From: Hyphomicrobiales bacterium | Lineage (GTDB): Bacteria > Pseudomonadota > Alphaproteobacteria > Rhizobiales > Rhizobiaceae | DNA: 64,000 bases | Reading direction: 5' to 3' | Assembly: GCA_900469965.1 (NCBI GenBank) | Contig: UBZP01000017.1 | Span: 248,001 to 312,000 of the forward strand | In this document: one piece after another, positions 53,600 through 62,228 of the stretch | Layout of the letters: the number at the start of each line of letters is the position of its first letter | Position numbering within the stretch: the first letter of the stretch is position 1 | Position numbers and translations under genes: made by a program | Notes under the pieces: generated by a model | Seen by the model: only the letters and a program-made list of their open reading frames with translations | Databases searched by the model: none | Told to the model about the DNA's origin: nothing

Positions 53600-55267
53600 T
53601 CAGTTTCCGGTCGGCAGGGGAATGCTGACGCCCTCCTTGGCCAGCGTATCCCGCACCCACTGGAACCTCTCGTATTCCGACAAGGTGATGGGCCCGTCAT
53701 AGGTCAGGCTCTGGGCCTTCCGCGGCGGGTACTGGACGTAGGTCGCCATGATCTTCTTGAGTTCCTCGCCCATCACGACGCCCATCCAGGTGCGCTCGGT
53801 GAAGTTGTTCATGAAGATATCATAGCGCTCCTGCGGGTCCTGCCAGAGATCGAAGACCTGCGGAACCGTGGCCACGTAGCTTTCGGCACCCTTCCAGCCG
53901 AGGTTGGAATCGACCGCAAGCCCGCCCGTCCGCGCGCCGTCATCGCCGCGCAGGTTGAAGACGAACTTGTAGTTGTTGACGCGGATGGCACCGGGCGAGA
54001 GCTCGTTCTCGGTGAAGTAGAACCAGGACTTCCGCGGCGACGGGCCGGAGCCGGTCAAGACGGGCGTCATGTCGAAGCTGTCGAAGATGATCGGCTTGTC
54101 CTCGCGATCCTTGTCGGGCAGCGGCACACCGCCGATGGAGGCGAAGGTGGCCATCAGGTCGAGACCGCCGAGGATCTCGTGGTTCTTCGTGCGGGGCTTG
54201 ATCTTGCCGGGCCAGACGGCGATCGCCGGGACCCGGTTGCCGCCCTCGCGCACGGTGCCCTTGGTGCCGCGGAAGGGGGTGTAGCCGGCATCCGGATAGA
54301 CGTCCTGCCAGGCGCCGTTGTCGGTGGTGTAGAAGACCAGCGTATTGCGGTCCATCCCGGTCTCGCGCAGCTTGTCCAGGATACGGCCGATGCGGGTGTC
54401 GAGCTCGACGACCGAATCCGCATATTTCGACTTCGACAGCGATTTGTGCTGGAACTCCGGCGCGGGCATGTTCGGCTGGTGGACCTTCATGAAGTTCACA
54501 TGGATGAAGAACGGCTCGCTCGGCGTCTGCGCCGCCGTATCCAGGAACTCGAGGGCGGCCTTCTCGACATAGCCGTCGAAGAAGGGGATGCCGACGACGC
54601 CCTCCTTGCCATCGATGACGGGCGTGTCGACGTACTGCCCGTTGATCTTGAAGTCTTCGGTGACCGGACCGCCGGCCTTGCCGGAGAGCGAGCCCTTGGT
54701 GATCCTCTGGAACATCGCCCGAAGGGCCGGATCCATGTCCGGGAACCAGGTCGGATCCCCGTAGGTATAGGCATTGAGATGGTATAGCCCGACATATTTC
54801 ATCTCGTCGTAGCCCTGCGCGTTCGGCAGCGCGTAGTCCGCCTCGCCCAGATGCCATTTGCCGGTGAAGTAGGTGTGATAGCCGCCGCGCTTCAGCACCG
54901 AGCCGAGCGTCCATTCGGCGGCAGGCAGGCCGCCGCCCTGGCCCTGGAAGGCGACCGTCGTCATGCCGCTGCGGTTGGGGATCCGGCCGGTCACCATGGC
55001 GGCTCTTCCGGGTGTGCAACTCGGCTGGGCATAGAACGAGAAGAAGGTCATGCCCTCGTCCGCCAGCCTGTCGATGTTCGGCGTGGGCATGCCGCGGCCC
55101 TCGCCGCCGCCATAGGGGCCGAGGTCGCCGTATCCGGTATCGTCGGACACGATCAGCAGGATGTTCGGTTTCTGCGGCTGCTGGGCGCGGACGTCGCAAA
55201 CGCCGGCCCAGAGCGATGAGGCGATGGTCAATGAGACGAGGCTGCAAATGCCATGAGTGCGATTCAT
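53600..55267 (-). CDS. Arylsulfatase
   Basis: A 555-residue sulfatase with a signal peptide (residues 1-28, DVRAQQ). The metal-binding start of the fold is NILLIVSDDTGYGDLG. The core SCTPGRAAMVTGR near residue 83 carries the CxPxR site whose cysteine becomes formylglycine. GKWHLGEADYALP and VFYTTDNGAW are later hallmarks. It should hydrolyse organic sulfate esters in the periplasm; conversion of the cysteine needs a formylglycine-generating enzyme, not seen here. AGGAG lies before the ATG. Confidence 0.9.
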   Translation of the reverse strand: MNRTHGICSLVSLTIASSLWAGVCDVRAQQPQKPNILLIVSDDTGYGDLGPYGGGEGRGMPTPNIDRLADEGMTFFSFYAQPSCTPGRAAMVTGRIPNRSGMTTVAFQGQGGGLPAAEWTLGSVLKRGGYHTYFTGKWHLGEADYALPNAQGYDEMKYVGLYHLNAYTYGDPTWFPDMDPALRAMFQRITKGSLSGKAGGPVTEDFKINGQYVDTPVIDGKEGVVGIPFFDGYVEKAALEFLDTAAQTPSEPFFIHVNFMKVHQPNMPAPEFQHKSLSKSKYADSVVELDTRIGRILDKLRETGMDRNTLVFYTTDNGAWQDVYPDAGYTPFRGTKGTVREGGNRVPAIAVWPGKIKPRTKNHEILGGLDLMATFASIGGVPLPDKDREDKPIIFDSFDMTPVLTGSGPSPRKSWFYFTENELSPGAIRVNNYKFVFNLRGDDGARTGGLAVDSNLGWKGAESYVATVPQVFDLWQDPQERYDIFMNNFTERTWMGVVMGEELKKIMATYVQYPPRKAQSLTYDGPITLSEYERFQWVRDTLAKEGVSIPLPTGN

Positions 55268-55651
55268 CTGCTTTCTCCTATCGTGCCACGAAGGGATATT
55301 CAGGCCGCGGGTTGATCCGCCGAGGCTCGCTCATGCTTTTTTGCCGATGTGTGTGGGCCCGCATCGAAAGGGGCCCATTCCTCCCTGCTTTTTCCGTCAT
55401 GCAAATGAAAGGGCCAGGTGCAATGGGCGCCTGGCGGGGGCTGCATACGACAACGCTGAGAATTGTCTGCGCGACCACCTGGCGCCTCACCTTCGAGGCG
55501 GTGGTCCTGTCCCGGCATGCATTGCATTAGACTTATCTCATGAAAGCGATTTCGCTTCCAGATTGAAAACGCCAACCACCCCAAGGCGCCACCGCAGGGC
55601 GCCGCCGCGGGGCGTCGCGGCCCCGCGGCGTCACGCAAGCGCGTGGGCTGC
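55268..55651. other. Gap between arylsulfatase and tautomerase genes
   Basis: About 384 bases without a convincing gene. It should hold the arylsulfatase promoter. A strong hairpin, CGCCGCGGGGC/GCCCCGCGGCG with a 6-base loop (55603-55630), lies just past the tautomerase stop and probably ends that transcript. Confidence 0.5.
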
Positions 55652-55864
55652 TCAGTCGCGGGCGCGATGGGCGTCGGGGATGACGAAGACCTCGTCGGCG
55701 CGGGCATAGCCGCCATCCTTCACCTCCTCGATGAGCACCATCGTGTGCGGGCGTGCCGCCTCCGAGAAGTATTCGACGAGCATGTCGGTCGCGCGGTGGA
55801 CGATCTCCGCCTTCTGCGCTCTGGTAAGGGCGGCTTCCGGCACCTTGATGTTGACGAAGGGCAT
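55652..55864 (-). CDS. 4-oxalocrotonate tautomerase family protein
   Basis: A 70-residue tautomerase-fold protein. It begins MPFVNIKVPE, so the catalytic N-terminal proline is exposed after Met removal. ALTRAQKAEIVHRATDMLVEYF is the usual helix, and MVLIEEVKDGGY the second strand. Members tautomerise or decarboxylate small keto acids. GGAA lies before the start, and the gene follows the SDR by 29 bases on the same strand, so they form an operon. Confidence 0.88.
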   Translation of the reverse strand: MPFVNIKVPEAALTRAQKAEIVHRATDMLVEYFSEAARPHTMVLIEEVKDGGYARADEVFVIPDAHRARD

Positions 55865-55893
55865 GGGGGTTCCTTTCATTTTGGGGGTCGGGC

Positions 55894-56634
55894 TCAGACG
55901 ACGCCGCCATTGGCGCGGATTGTCTGACCGTTGATCCAGCCGCTGTCCGGGCTGGCCAGGAAGGCGACGACAGAGGCGATGTCGTCCGGCTGGCCGAGGC
56001 GGCCCAGCGGGTTCATCTTCGTGATCGCCTCGACCTGGGCATCGCTCTTGCCGGTCATGAACAGGTCGGTCTGCACCGGACCGGGGGCGACCGCGTTGAC
56101 GGTGATGCCGCGCGGGCCGAGCTCCTTGGCGACGATATGGGTCATGGCCTCGACCGCCGCCTTGGTCGCCGCATAGACGCCATAGGTCGGCTGGTACAGG
56201 CCGACGACGCTGGAGGAGAAGCTGATGATCCGCCCGCCCTGGCGAAGCCGCTTTCCGGCCTCCCGCATACCGCGGAAGACGCCGCCGAGATTGGTCCGGA
56301 CCTGCTCTTCGAAGCTGTCGTCGTCGACGTCGACGAGCGGCGAGAGCTTCATCATCCCGGCATTGTTGACCAGGATGTCGACCGGGCCGAAGGCCTGCTC
56401 GGCCCTGTCGAACAGGCTTGCGATGCCGGTGCGGCTGCCGATGTCGGCCCCTGCCGCGATCGCCCGTCCGCCGTCGGCGGCGATGCTTGCGACCACGGCG
56501 TCCGCCGCATCGCTGCTCGTGGCATAGTTGACGACAACGGCGATGCCGTCCTTGGCGAGCCGCCGGGCGATGGCCGCGCCGATGCCCTTCGAGGCGCCGG
56601 TGACGATGGCCGTTCGTTGCTGCGTGTGGGTCAT
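55894..56634 (-). CDS. SDR-family oxidoreductase
   Basis: A 246-residue classical short-chain dehydrogenase. It has TGASKGIG (residues 12-19), LVNNAGMM near 90, IISFSSSVVG near 138 and the catalytic YAATK near 155, with all key residues present. The GQPDDIASVVAFLASPDSGWINGQTIRANGGV end is typical of 3-oxoacyl reductase-like members. The substrate is unknown. GGAG lies before the ATG; a longer start at 56655 is less likely. It is divergent from the LysR gene. Confidence 0.87.
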   Translation of the reverse strand: MTHTQQRTAIVTGASKGIGAAIARRLAKDGIAVVVNYATSSDAADAVVASIAADGGRAIAAGADIGSRTGIASLFDRAEQAFGPVDILVNNAGMMKLSPLVDVDDDSFEEQVRTNLGGVFRGMREAGKRLRQGGRIISFSSSVVGLYQPTYGVYAATKAAVEAMTHIVAKELGPRGITVNAVAPGPVQTDLFMTGKSDAQVEAITKMNPLGRLGQPDDIASVVAFLASPDSGWINGQTIRANGGVV

Positions 56635-56677
56635 GACTTTCTCCTTTTGATGCAAAAGAAGTAAGGCAGTTGCCCGC

Positions 56678-56729
56678 GACGAACAATTTCCTGTTAAATG
56701 ACATTACAATTCGAGAAGGACGAACAATT
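56678..56729. promoter_or_regulatory. Direct repeats between the SDR and LysR genes
   Basis: GACGAACAATT occurs at 56678-56688 and again at 56719-56729, 41 bases apart, in the divergent gap. They are candidate sites for the LysR protein encoded at 56734. Confidence 0.45.
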
Positions 56730-56733
56730 CGCC

Positions 56734-57627
56734 ATGGATCGCCTGGACCGCATGCAGCTCTTCGTCCGCGTCGTCGAGCGACGCAGTTTCGCCGCGGCGG
56801 CTGCGGACTTCAATCTCGCCCGGTCGACCGCGACCGAGGCCATCAAGCTTCTGGAGAAGAGCCTCGGGGTCCGGCTGCTCGAGCGCACGACGCGCCATGT
56901 CGGCCCGACGCTGGACGGCCAGGCGTTCTACGAGCGCTGCCTGGCGATCCTGTCGGAGGTGGAGGAGGCGGAAAGCCTGTTTCACGAGGCCGAACCGCGC
57001 GGGCTCTTGCGGATCGATGCTCACCCGCTCCTGACGCAGACCTTCATCCTGCCGCATCTGAACGCGTTTCTGTCGCGCTATCCGCTCCTCGACCTGCAGC
57101 TTGGACAGGGGGACCGGCTGGTGGATCTCGTCCGCGAGGGTGTCGATTGCGTCATCCGCGCCGGCGAACTGGACGACAGCAACATGATCGCGCGGCGGCT
57201 CGGCACGATCACGGAAATCACCTGTGCGAGCCCGGACTACCTCGGCCGGCACGGGGTTCCGCAAACCCCCGCGGATCTCGAGGGCCATCTGGCCGTGGGC
57301 TTCGTGTCCTCGCGCACCGGGCAGGTGCTGCCGCTGGAATTCCAGCAGGGCGCCGAGATCAGCCATGTCAGGTTGCCGTCCCGTATCACGGTCAACAATT
57401 CCGACACCATGGCCGACCTGGCGCGCCTGGGCTACGGGCTCATTCAGGCGCCGCTCTACCGGCTGAAGCCGGATCTCGAGCGGGGCAGCCTCGTCGAGGT
57501 CCTGCCGGACCACCGGCCGTCGCCGACGCCGCTGTCGGCGCTCTATCCGCAGAACCGCCACGCGGCGCCGCGGCTGCGGGTCTTCCTCGATTGGGCGATC
57601 GAGCTCTTCCGCAAGGCTGATCTCTAG
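56734..57627 (+). CDS. LysR-family transcriptional regulator
   Basis: A 297-residue LysR protein. The N-terminal helix-turn-helix is residues 1-60 (FVRVVERRSFAAAAADFNLARSTATEAIKLLEKSLG, with the family turn), and the ligand-binding domain follows (GLLRIDAHPLLTQTFILPHL, then RLGTITEITCASPDYLGRHG). It is divergent from the SDR-tautomerase operon and probably regulates it. The stop codon TAG lies inside the left terminal repeat of the palindromic element that follows, so the element inserted right at the gene end. Confidence 0.86.
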   Translation: MDRLDRMQLFVRVVERRSFAAAAADFNLARSTATEAIKLLEKSLGVRLLERTTRHVGPTLDGQAFYERCLAILSEVEEAESLFHEAEPRGLLRIDAHPLLTQTFILPHLNAFLSRYPLLDLQLGQGDRLVDLVREGVDCVIRAGELDDSNMIARRLGTITEITCASPDYLGRHGVPQTPADLEGHLAVGFVSSRTGQVLPLEFQQGAEISHVRLPSRITVNNSDTMADLARLGYGLIQAPLYRLKPDLERGSLVEVLPDHRPSPTPLSALYPQNRHAAPRLRVFLDWAIELFRKADL

Positions 57628-57898
57628 AGCGTGCTGTTGTGATTTGGAACCATTCTGCCGGAGCAGCTTTTTGTCAGGGCAGAGGCGAGCGACGAAGGGC
57701 ATACCGGAAGGTACGTTCGAGGCGCTCGCCTCTGCCCTGACGAAAAGATGCCCGGCCCTTCGGGTTGGTTGAAGCGGGCCGACTGATGTGTCGGCCGGCT
57801 TGGCCGTATGCATTGGCTACGACGCGCGCCGGCCGGCACATCAGACGGCGCCGCTTGAACCAACAGAATTGTTTCCAAATCACAACAGCACGCTCTAG
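57624..57898. mobile_element. MITE-like palindromic element
   Basis: A 275-base element bounded by inverted repeats of 34-35 bases: left 57624-57657, right 57864-57898, identical over the outer 26. Inside are two further inverted pairs: 57673-57691 with 57723-57741 (19 bases, perfect), and 57765-57799 with about 57828-57863 (few mismatches). There is no coding frame. The ends read CTAG-AGCGTGCTGTTG, so a TA target could flank it, as for IS630/Tc1-type elements. It resembles rhizobial intergenic mosaic elements and non-autonomous MITEs. Confidence 0.75.
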
Positions 57899-57966
57899 GC
57901 CGCCTGCAGCACACGAACCCGCCCCGGAGCCGGGACCGGGCCGCGCGCGGTGCAGGGGAGGGGCGG

Positions 57967-59208
57967 CTACCTGCCGCCGGCCTCGACGATGCCCTTGGTC
58001 AGGCTGCCGGTCGCCGGATAGAGCGGGATCAGGCAGGCCTGCAGGGCGTGGTAGATGTCGCCCTTGCCGGCAAAGAGCGTGTAGCTCGGCACGAGGTCCT
58101 CGTTCAGTTCCTCGTGCCAGCCGCCGCGCTCCCCGTCGATGAAGTGGCGCGCGATGCCGTCCCAGATCCTGCGGTACCAGGTCTCGTGGAAGTCGTTCGG
58201 CAGGTGCTCGCAGAGGAAGGCTGCAGCACCGGCACCCTCGGCCATCGGCCACCAGAGCTTTTCGCGCTTGGCCGGCTGGTCCTGCCAGTCGAGCGTGTAG
58301 AAGAAGCCGCCCCTGTCCTTGTCCCAGCCGAGCGCGATCGACTGTGCGAACAGGGCCTTGGCCGCCTCGGGCATCCAGTCGTGCTTCCTGCCGCCGAGCG
58401 CCCACAGCTGCAGGACCAGCCGCGCCCATTCCAGCCAGTGGCCGGGCGTCGTGCCGGAGGGGCGGAACATCTCGTTGCCGGTATAGCCCTTGTCCACCGT
58501 CCAGTTCTCGTCGAAATGCTCCGGCACCCGGAAGCCGTTCTCGCCTGCCTTGCGGCGGATGATCAGGTCGGCGATGCGCTCGGCCTTCTTCAGATAGGCG
58601 TTGTCGCCGGTCGCCTCGTAGGCGGCCATCAGCGCCTCGGTGAGGTGCATGTTGGAGTTCTGGCCGCGATAGCCGGGGACGGGCGACCAGTCGTCCGCAA
58701 ACTCCTCGGCGATCGCGCCGTGCTGCTCGTCCCAGAAGCGGGTGTCGAGCACCTCGGTCACGTCCGCGATCATCCGGTCGGCATCCGGATGCCCCGCCAC
58801 CTTCGCGCTCGAGGCGGCCAGCAGCACGAAGGCATGGCCGTAGCCCTGTTTGGTGGCGTCGAGCAGGCCGGAATTGTCGAGCGACCAGTGGTAGCCGCCG
58901 CGCGCGGCGTCGCGGTGCTTTTCCCAGAGATATTTCATGCCGTGGTCGACGATGTCGTCGGAGCCGGGACGGCCGAGCAGGCTGCCGATCGAGAAGCAGT
59001 GGACCATGCGGGCGGTGGAATGGATGCCGCGGATCGGATTGCCGGCGTTCAGCGGCCGGCCTTCGATGTCGAGTTCGTAGAAGCCGCCGTTCGGGTTGAA
59101 GGTCCGGTTCTGGAAGAAATCGAAGAGGCGGTTCGCCTGGTTCCAGAGCCAGTCGCGGTGATAGGCGCGGTTGCGCCAGGCCAGATCAAGCTGTCCGTTG
59201 GTGCCCAT
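57967..59208 (-). CDS. AGE-family sugar epimerase/isomerase
   Basis: A 413-residue N-acylglucosamine 2-epimerase family protein with an (alpha/alpha)6 barrel. Key residues are visible in IHSTARMVHCFSIGSLLGRPG near residue 62, QNSNMHLTEALMAAYEATGD near 173, TTPGHWLEWARLVLQLW near 255 (catalytic His) and GKGDIYHALQACLIPLYP near 388 (second catalytic His). Length matches mannose isomerase and YihS-type aldose-ketose isomerases rather than true GlcNAc epimerases. Interconversion of mannose, fructose and glucose, or of sulfoquinovose, is likely. Confidence 0.85.
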   Translation of the reverse strand: MGTNGQLDLAWRNRAYHRDWLWNQANRLFDFFQNRTFNPNGGFYELDIEGRPLNAGNPIRGIHSTARMVHCFSIGSLLGRPGSDDIVDHGMKYLWEKHRDAARGGYHWSLDNSGLLDATKQGYGHAFVLLAASSAKVAGHPDADRMIADVTEVLDTRFWDEQHGAIAEEFADDWSPVPGYRGQNSNMHLTEALMAAYEATGDNAYLKKAERIADLIIRRKAGENGFRVPEHFDENWTVDKGYTGNEMFRPSGTTPGHWLEWARLVLQLWALGGRKHDWMPEAAKALFAQSIALGWDKDRGGFFYTLDWQDQPAKREKLWWPMAEGAGAAAFLCEHLPNDFHETWYRRIWDGIARHFIDGERGGWHEELNEDLVPSYTLFAGKGDIYHALQACLIPLYPATGSLTKGIVEAGGR

Positions 59209-59591
59209 GTTCGTACTCCTCGTGCTTTCAGGGAGAGCCGGCCGCAGGGAAGCCGCCGGCTGCTTGAGCAGTGTTTCGCCAATGAGGCGTGAGCGCGACG
59301 CGTGGAGACCGGGGGAGGTTCCGATCGGCGCCGGCAGAATGGGTGGCGAGTTATGGCCCAGATCGGCAGTCAGGGCAAGCTTGCAGCGGCAACGGCACGG
59401 GCGGTCTATATTATTTACAGCTTATATGTGTTCGCGTAGAGTTTTCGAATACTCGGGCTCGTGCGGCCCGGGATCCTGAAACTTGCAGCGAAATCTTCAG
59501 ATACGAGATCGGTCACGACGAAACCGTGGCACGCGATGCCGGACGGCATTGCCGGCGGCGCGTGTGCGGGCGAGCAGGGGAGTTTTCGACC
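59209..59591. other. Gap upstream of the secreted protein gene
   Basis: About 383 bases without a convincing gene. An AT-rich patch near 59405-59440 (TATATTATTTACAGC) is the only feature and may hold the promoter of the gene at 59592. Confidence 0.4.
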
Positions 59592-60299
59592 ATGAAGTTC
59601 AGCAAGCGCATTCTTGCAATGACGATTCTCGCGGGCGCCGCCCTCGCCGGCGGTCCCGCGATCGCCCAGGACGCCATCTCGGCACCGGCGCAGAAGACGG
59701 TCGGCGGGCACTCGCAGCAGCAGATGGTGCCCTCGCTCGCCGTCCTCAACTCCGGAGGCGCCACGCTTGCCGACGGCAAGCTGACCATGACCGATATCGG
59801 TCCGAGCACGATCGTCTTCGCCGATCGCCCGGTGCGCGCGGCGGGTCATGTGTCGACCACCGAGTTCATGCGCCAATGGGACGAGGGCAACGACAGCTTC
59901 GCCAAGGATCCGCCGAACGCCACCATTTCCGTCTTCGGCCGCGACGGGCAATCGGTGCAGGATGCCGTGGTCGTGCTGAAGACGCCGAAGCTCGAAGGCA
60001 AGGTCCTCACCTTCGAGGTCTCGGTGCTGGAGGGCGAGATTTCCGGTGCGGACGGGCCGGCCTCGCTGTTCATCGACTGGTTTGCCGCCCGAGGCCCCTA
60101 TGGCGGCGCCGTCGTCGCCGGCGGGGCCTGGCGGCACGGGCCGGTGTGGCACGGGGGATGGTATGCGCATCCGGGCGCCTATTACGGCGCGGGGGTCGCG
60201 GCTGGTGCTGCGATCGGCGCTGCGGCCGTAGCCGCCGGGCGGCCGTACTACTACGCGCCGCCGCCCTGCGGCTATTATCCCTATCCGCCGTGCTATTGA
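59592..60299 (+). CDS. Secreted protein with Gly/Ala/Tyr-rich tail
   Basis: A 235-residue protein with a signal peptide (residues 1-25, ending PAIAQD). The central part (about 60-165) reads like a beta-rich domain with ADRPVRAAGHVSTTEFMRQWDEGNDSFAKDPPNATISVFG. The C-terminal 65 residues are rich in Gly, Ala, His and Tyr, ending PPPCGYYPYPPCY with two cysteines. I do not recognise the family. It probably sits in the periplasm or on the surface. The gene is on its own. Confidence 0.6.
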   Translation: MKFSKRILAMTILAGAALAGGPAIAQDAISAPAQKTVGGHSQQQMVPSLAVLNSGGATLADGKLTMTDIGPSTIVFADRPVRAAGHVSTTEFMRQWDEGNDSFAKDPPNATISVFGRDGQSVQDAVVVLKTPKLEGKVLTFEVSVLEGEISGADGPASLFIDWFAARGPYGGAVVAGGAWRHGPVWHGGWYAHPGAYYGAGVAAGAAIGAAAVAAGRPYYYAPPPCGYYPYPPCY

Positions 60300-60321
60300 A
60301 CGGTGGCCATCGCGCCGGTTG

Positions 60322-61209
60322 CTACGGCGACCCGGCCGATGCCGCCTCGGCGCAGATCCAGTTGCGGAACGCGCTCATCGCCGGCGTCATCGCGCGTGAT
60401 TGCAGCCGGGTGAGCCAGTAGCTGCCGACCGGCACGTGGATATCGAACGGCTGCACGATCGCGCCTGAGGTCAGCTGCCGTTCGAACATCGACGGCGGCG
60501 CTAGGCCCACGCCCGCCCCCTGTAGGATCGCCTCCATCATGGCGAGCGAGGTGTCGAAGACGATGCTGCTGTGGCGCTGGACGGCGCGCGGCAGCTTCGC
60601 CGCCTCGAACCAGCGCGTCCATTCGTCCGGGCGGTAGGAGCGCAGCAGCGTGCGGCCGAGCAGGTCGGAGGGCTGGCGCAGCTCGCGCGCGATCTGCGGA
60701 ACGCACAGCGCCGAAAGCGGCGCCTCCAGCAGTCTTGCGGCCTCCGTCCCGTGCCAGGCGCCGTCGCCGAAACGGATCGCGAAGTCCAGTCCTTCGGCGG
60801 CCAGGTCCACGCGGTTGTTGTTGGTCGAGAGCCGGAGCTCGATGAAGGGATGGCGATCGGCGAAGGCCGGGAGCCGCGGCAGAAGCCAACCGACCGCGAA
60901 GGTCCCGACCGCGCCGACCGTCAGGATCTCGCGGATCCTGTCGCCGCGGAAGCGCTCGACCGCCGTCGCCATGCGGTCGAAGCTGTCGCGCAGGACCGGC
61001 AGCAGGCTCTCACCCTCCGGCGTGATCATCAGCCCGCGCGGCAGGCGCTTGAACAGCGCCGTGCCGAGTTGCGCCTCCAGCGCCTTGACCTGGTGGCTGA
61101 CCGCCGCCTGCGTCACGTTCAGCTCGATCGCCGCCCGGGTGAAGCTCAGGTGGCGTGCGGAGGCCTCGAAGGCGCGGAAGGCGTTCAGCGGAAGATGTGG
61201 CCGAACCAT
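60322..61209 (-). CDS. LysR-family regulator, AmpR/GcvA-like
   Basis: A 295-residue LysR protein of the GcvA/AmpR subgroup. The start PLNAFRAFEASARHLSFTRAA and TQAAVSHQVKALEAQLGTALF is characteristic, followed by LTVGAVGTFAVGWLLPRLPAF. It is divergent from a class D beta-lactamase gene across 107 bases, as ampR is in other bacteria, so it is the likely regulator. Whether it senses cell-wall fragments cannot be read from the sequence. Confidence 0.83.
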   Translation of the reverse strand: MVRPHLPLNAFRAFEASARHLSFTRAAIELNVTQAAVSHQVKALEAQLGTALFKRLPRGLMITPEGESLLPVLRDSFDRMATAVERFRGDRIREILTVGAVGTFAVGWLLPRLPAFADRHPFIELRLSTNNNRVDLAAEGLDFAIRFGDGAWHGTEAARLLEAPLSALCVPQIARELRQPSDLLGRTLLRSYRPDEWTRWFEAAKLPRAVQRHSSIVFDTSLAMMEAILQGAGVGLAPPSMFERQLTSGAIVQPFDIHVPVGSYWLTRLQSRAMTPAMSAFRNWICAEAASAGSP

Positions 61210-61316
61210 GGCGATGCCCCAGTTTTTCTAATGCCTGATCTCAGTATTCGTCCTTTGTCGCCGCGTCAAACCGCTGGTAGCAATGGGCCGCGATCCATAG
61301 GAAGAAAGGGATTTCG

Positions 61317-62123
61317 ATGAAGATCGGCCTATTTTCTCTCGGCATTCTCGGTGCCGCCGGTGTCTTCCAGGCGGCGGAAGCCAAGACAATTTGTACGATC
61401 GTCGCCGATGCGGCGACCGGTGCGACGCTGGTGGAGGAGGGCAATTGCCAGGAGCGCTACACGCCCGCCTCGACGTTCAAGGTGCCGCTCAGCCTGATGG
61501 GGTATGACGCGGGCTTCCTGAAGGACGCGCATGCGCCGTCGCTGCCCTTCCGCGAGGGCTATCCGGACTGGGGCGGCGAGAACTGGACGCAGGCGACCGA
61601 TCCGACGCGGTGGATGAAATACTCCGTCGTCTGGTTCTCGCAGGTGATGGCGCAATCGCTGGGCGAGCCGACGCTGCACGACTACGCCGCCAAGTTCGAC
61701 TACGGCAACGCCGACTTCTCCGGCGACCCCGGCAAGAACAACGGTCTTGAGCGCGCCTGGATATCCTCCTCCCTGAAGATCTCGCCGCGCGAGCAGGTTG
61801 CCTTTCTCCGCAAGCTGGTGAACCGCACGTTACCCGTCTCGGCGCACGCGACGGACATGACGATGAAGATCGTGGAGACGACCGTGTTGCCGGACGGCTG
61901 GACGGCGCAGGGCAAGACCGGCATGGCCTATCCGCGCAAGCCGGACGGCCAGTTCGACTACGACCACCCCTGGGGATGGTACGTCGGCTGGGCGACGAAG
62001 GGCGAACGCACGCTGGTCTTCGCACGGCTGGTGCAGGAGGAGACGCGGCAGAAGGGTTCGGCGGGCGCCCGGGTGCGCGACGGGTTGTTCAAGGAACTGC
62101 CGGCGATGGTGCCGACGGAGTAG
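61317..62123 (+). CDS. Class D beta-lactamase (OXA type)
   Basis: A 268-residue secreted serine beta-lactamase. A signal peptide (residues 1-22, AAEAKT) is followed by the catalytic STFK at residues 52-55 (Ser nucleophile and carbamylated Lys), SVV at 103-105, YGN at 129-131 and KTG at 200-202. All class D motifs are present, so it should be active. It hydrolyses penicillins and related drugs in the periplasm. The AmpR-like regulator is divergent, suggesting inducible expression. The protein is distant from the clinical OXA groups I can recall. Confidence 0.9.
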   Translation: MKIGLFSLGILGAAGVFQAAEAKTICTIVADAATGATLVEEGNCQERYTPASTFKVPLSLMGYDAGFLKDAHAPSLPFREGYPDWGGENWTQATDPTRWMKYSVVWFSQVMAQSLGEPTLHDYAAKFDYGNADFSGDPGKNNGLERAWISSSLKISPREQVAFLRKLVNRTLPVSAHATDMTMKIVETTVLPDGWTAQGKTGMAYPRKPDGQFDYDHPWGWYVGWATKGERTLVFARLVQEETRQKGSAGARVRDGLFKELPAMVPTE

Positions 62124-62228
62124 GACCTGACGCGAGGGCCTGGGGACGGCCACGGCGCCTCTTGGATCGCCGTGGTCGGCCGGGCCTGTTTCACGGCTGC
62201 GCTCCGTTTTGGGCGCGGCGGTTCTGCG

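Noticed and set aside
59289-59591. N-terminal extension of the secreted protein
   Set aside because: The signal peptide at 59592 would be buried in it.
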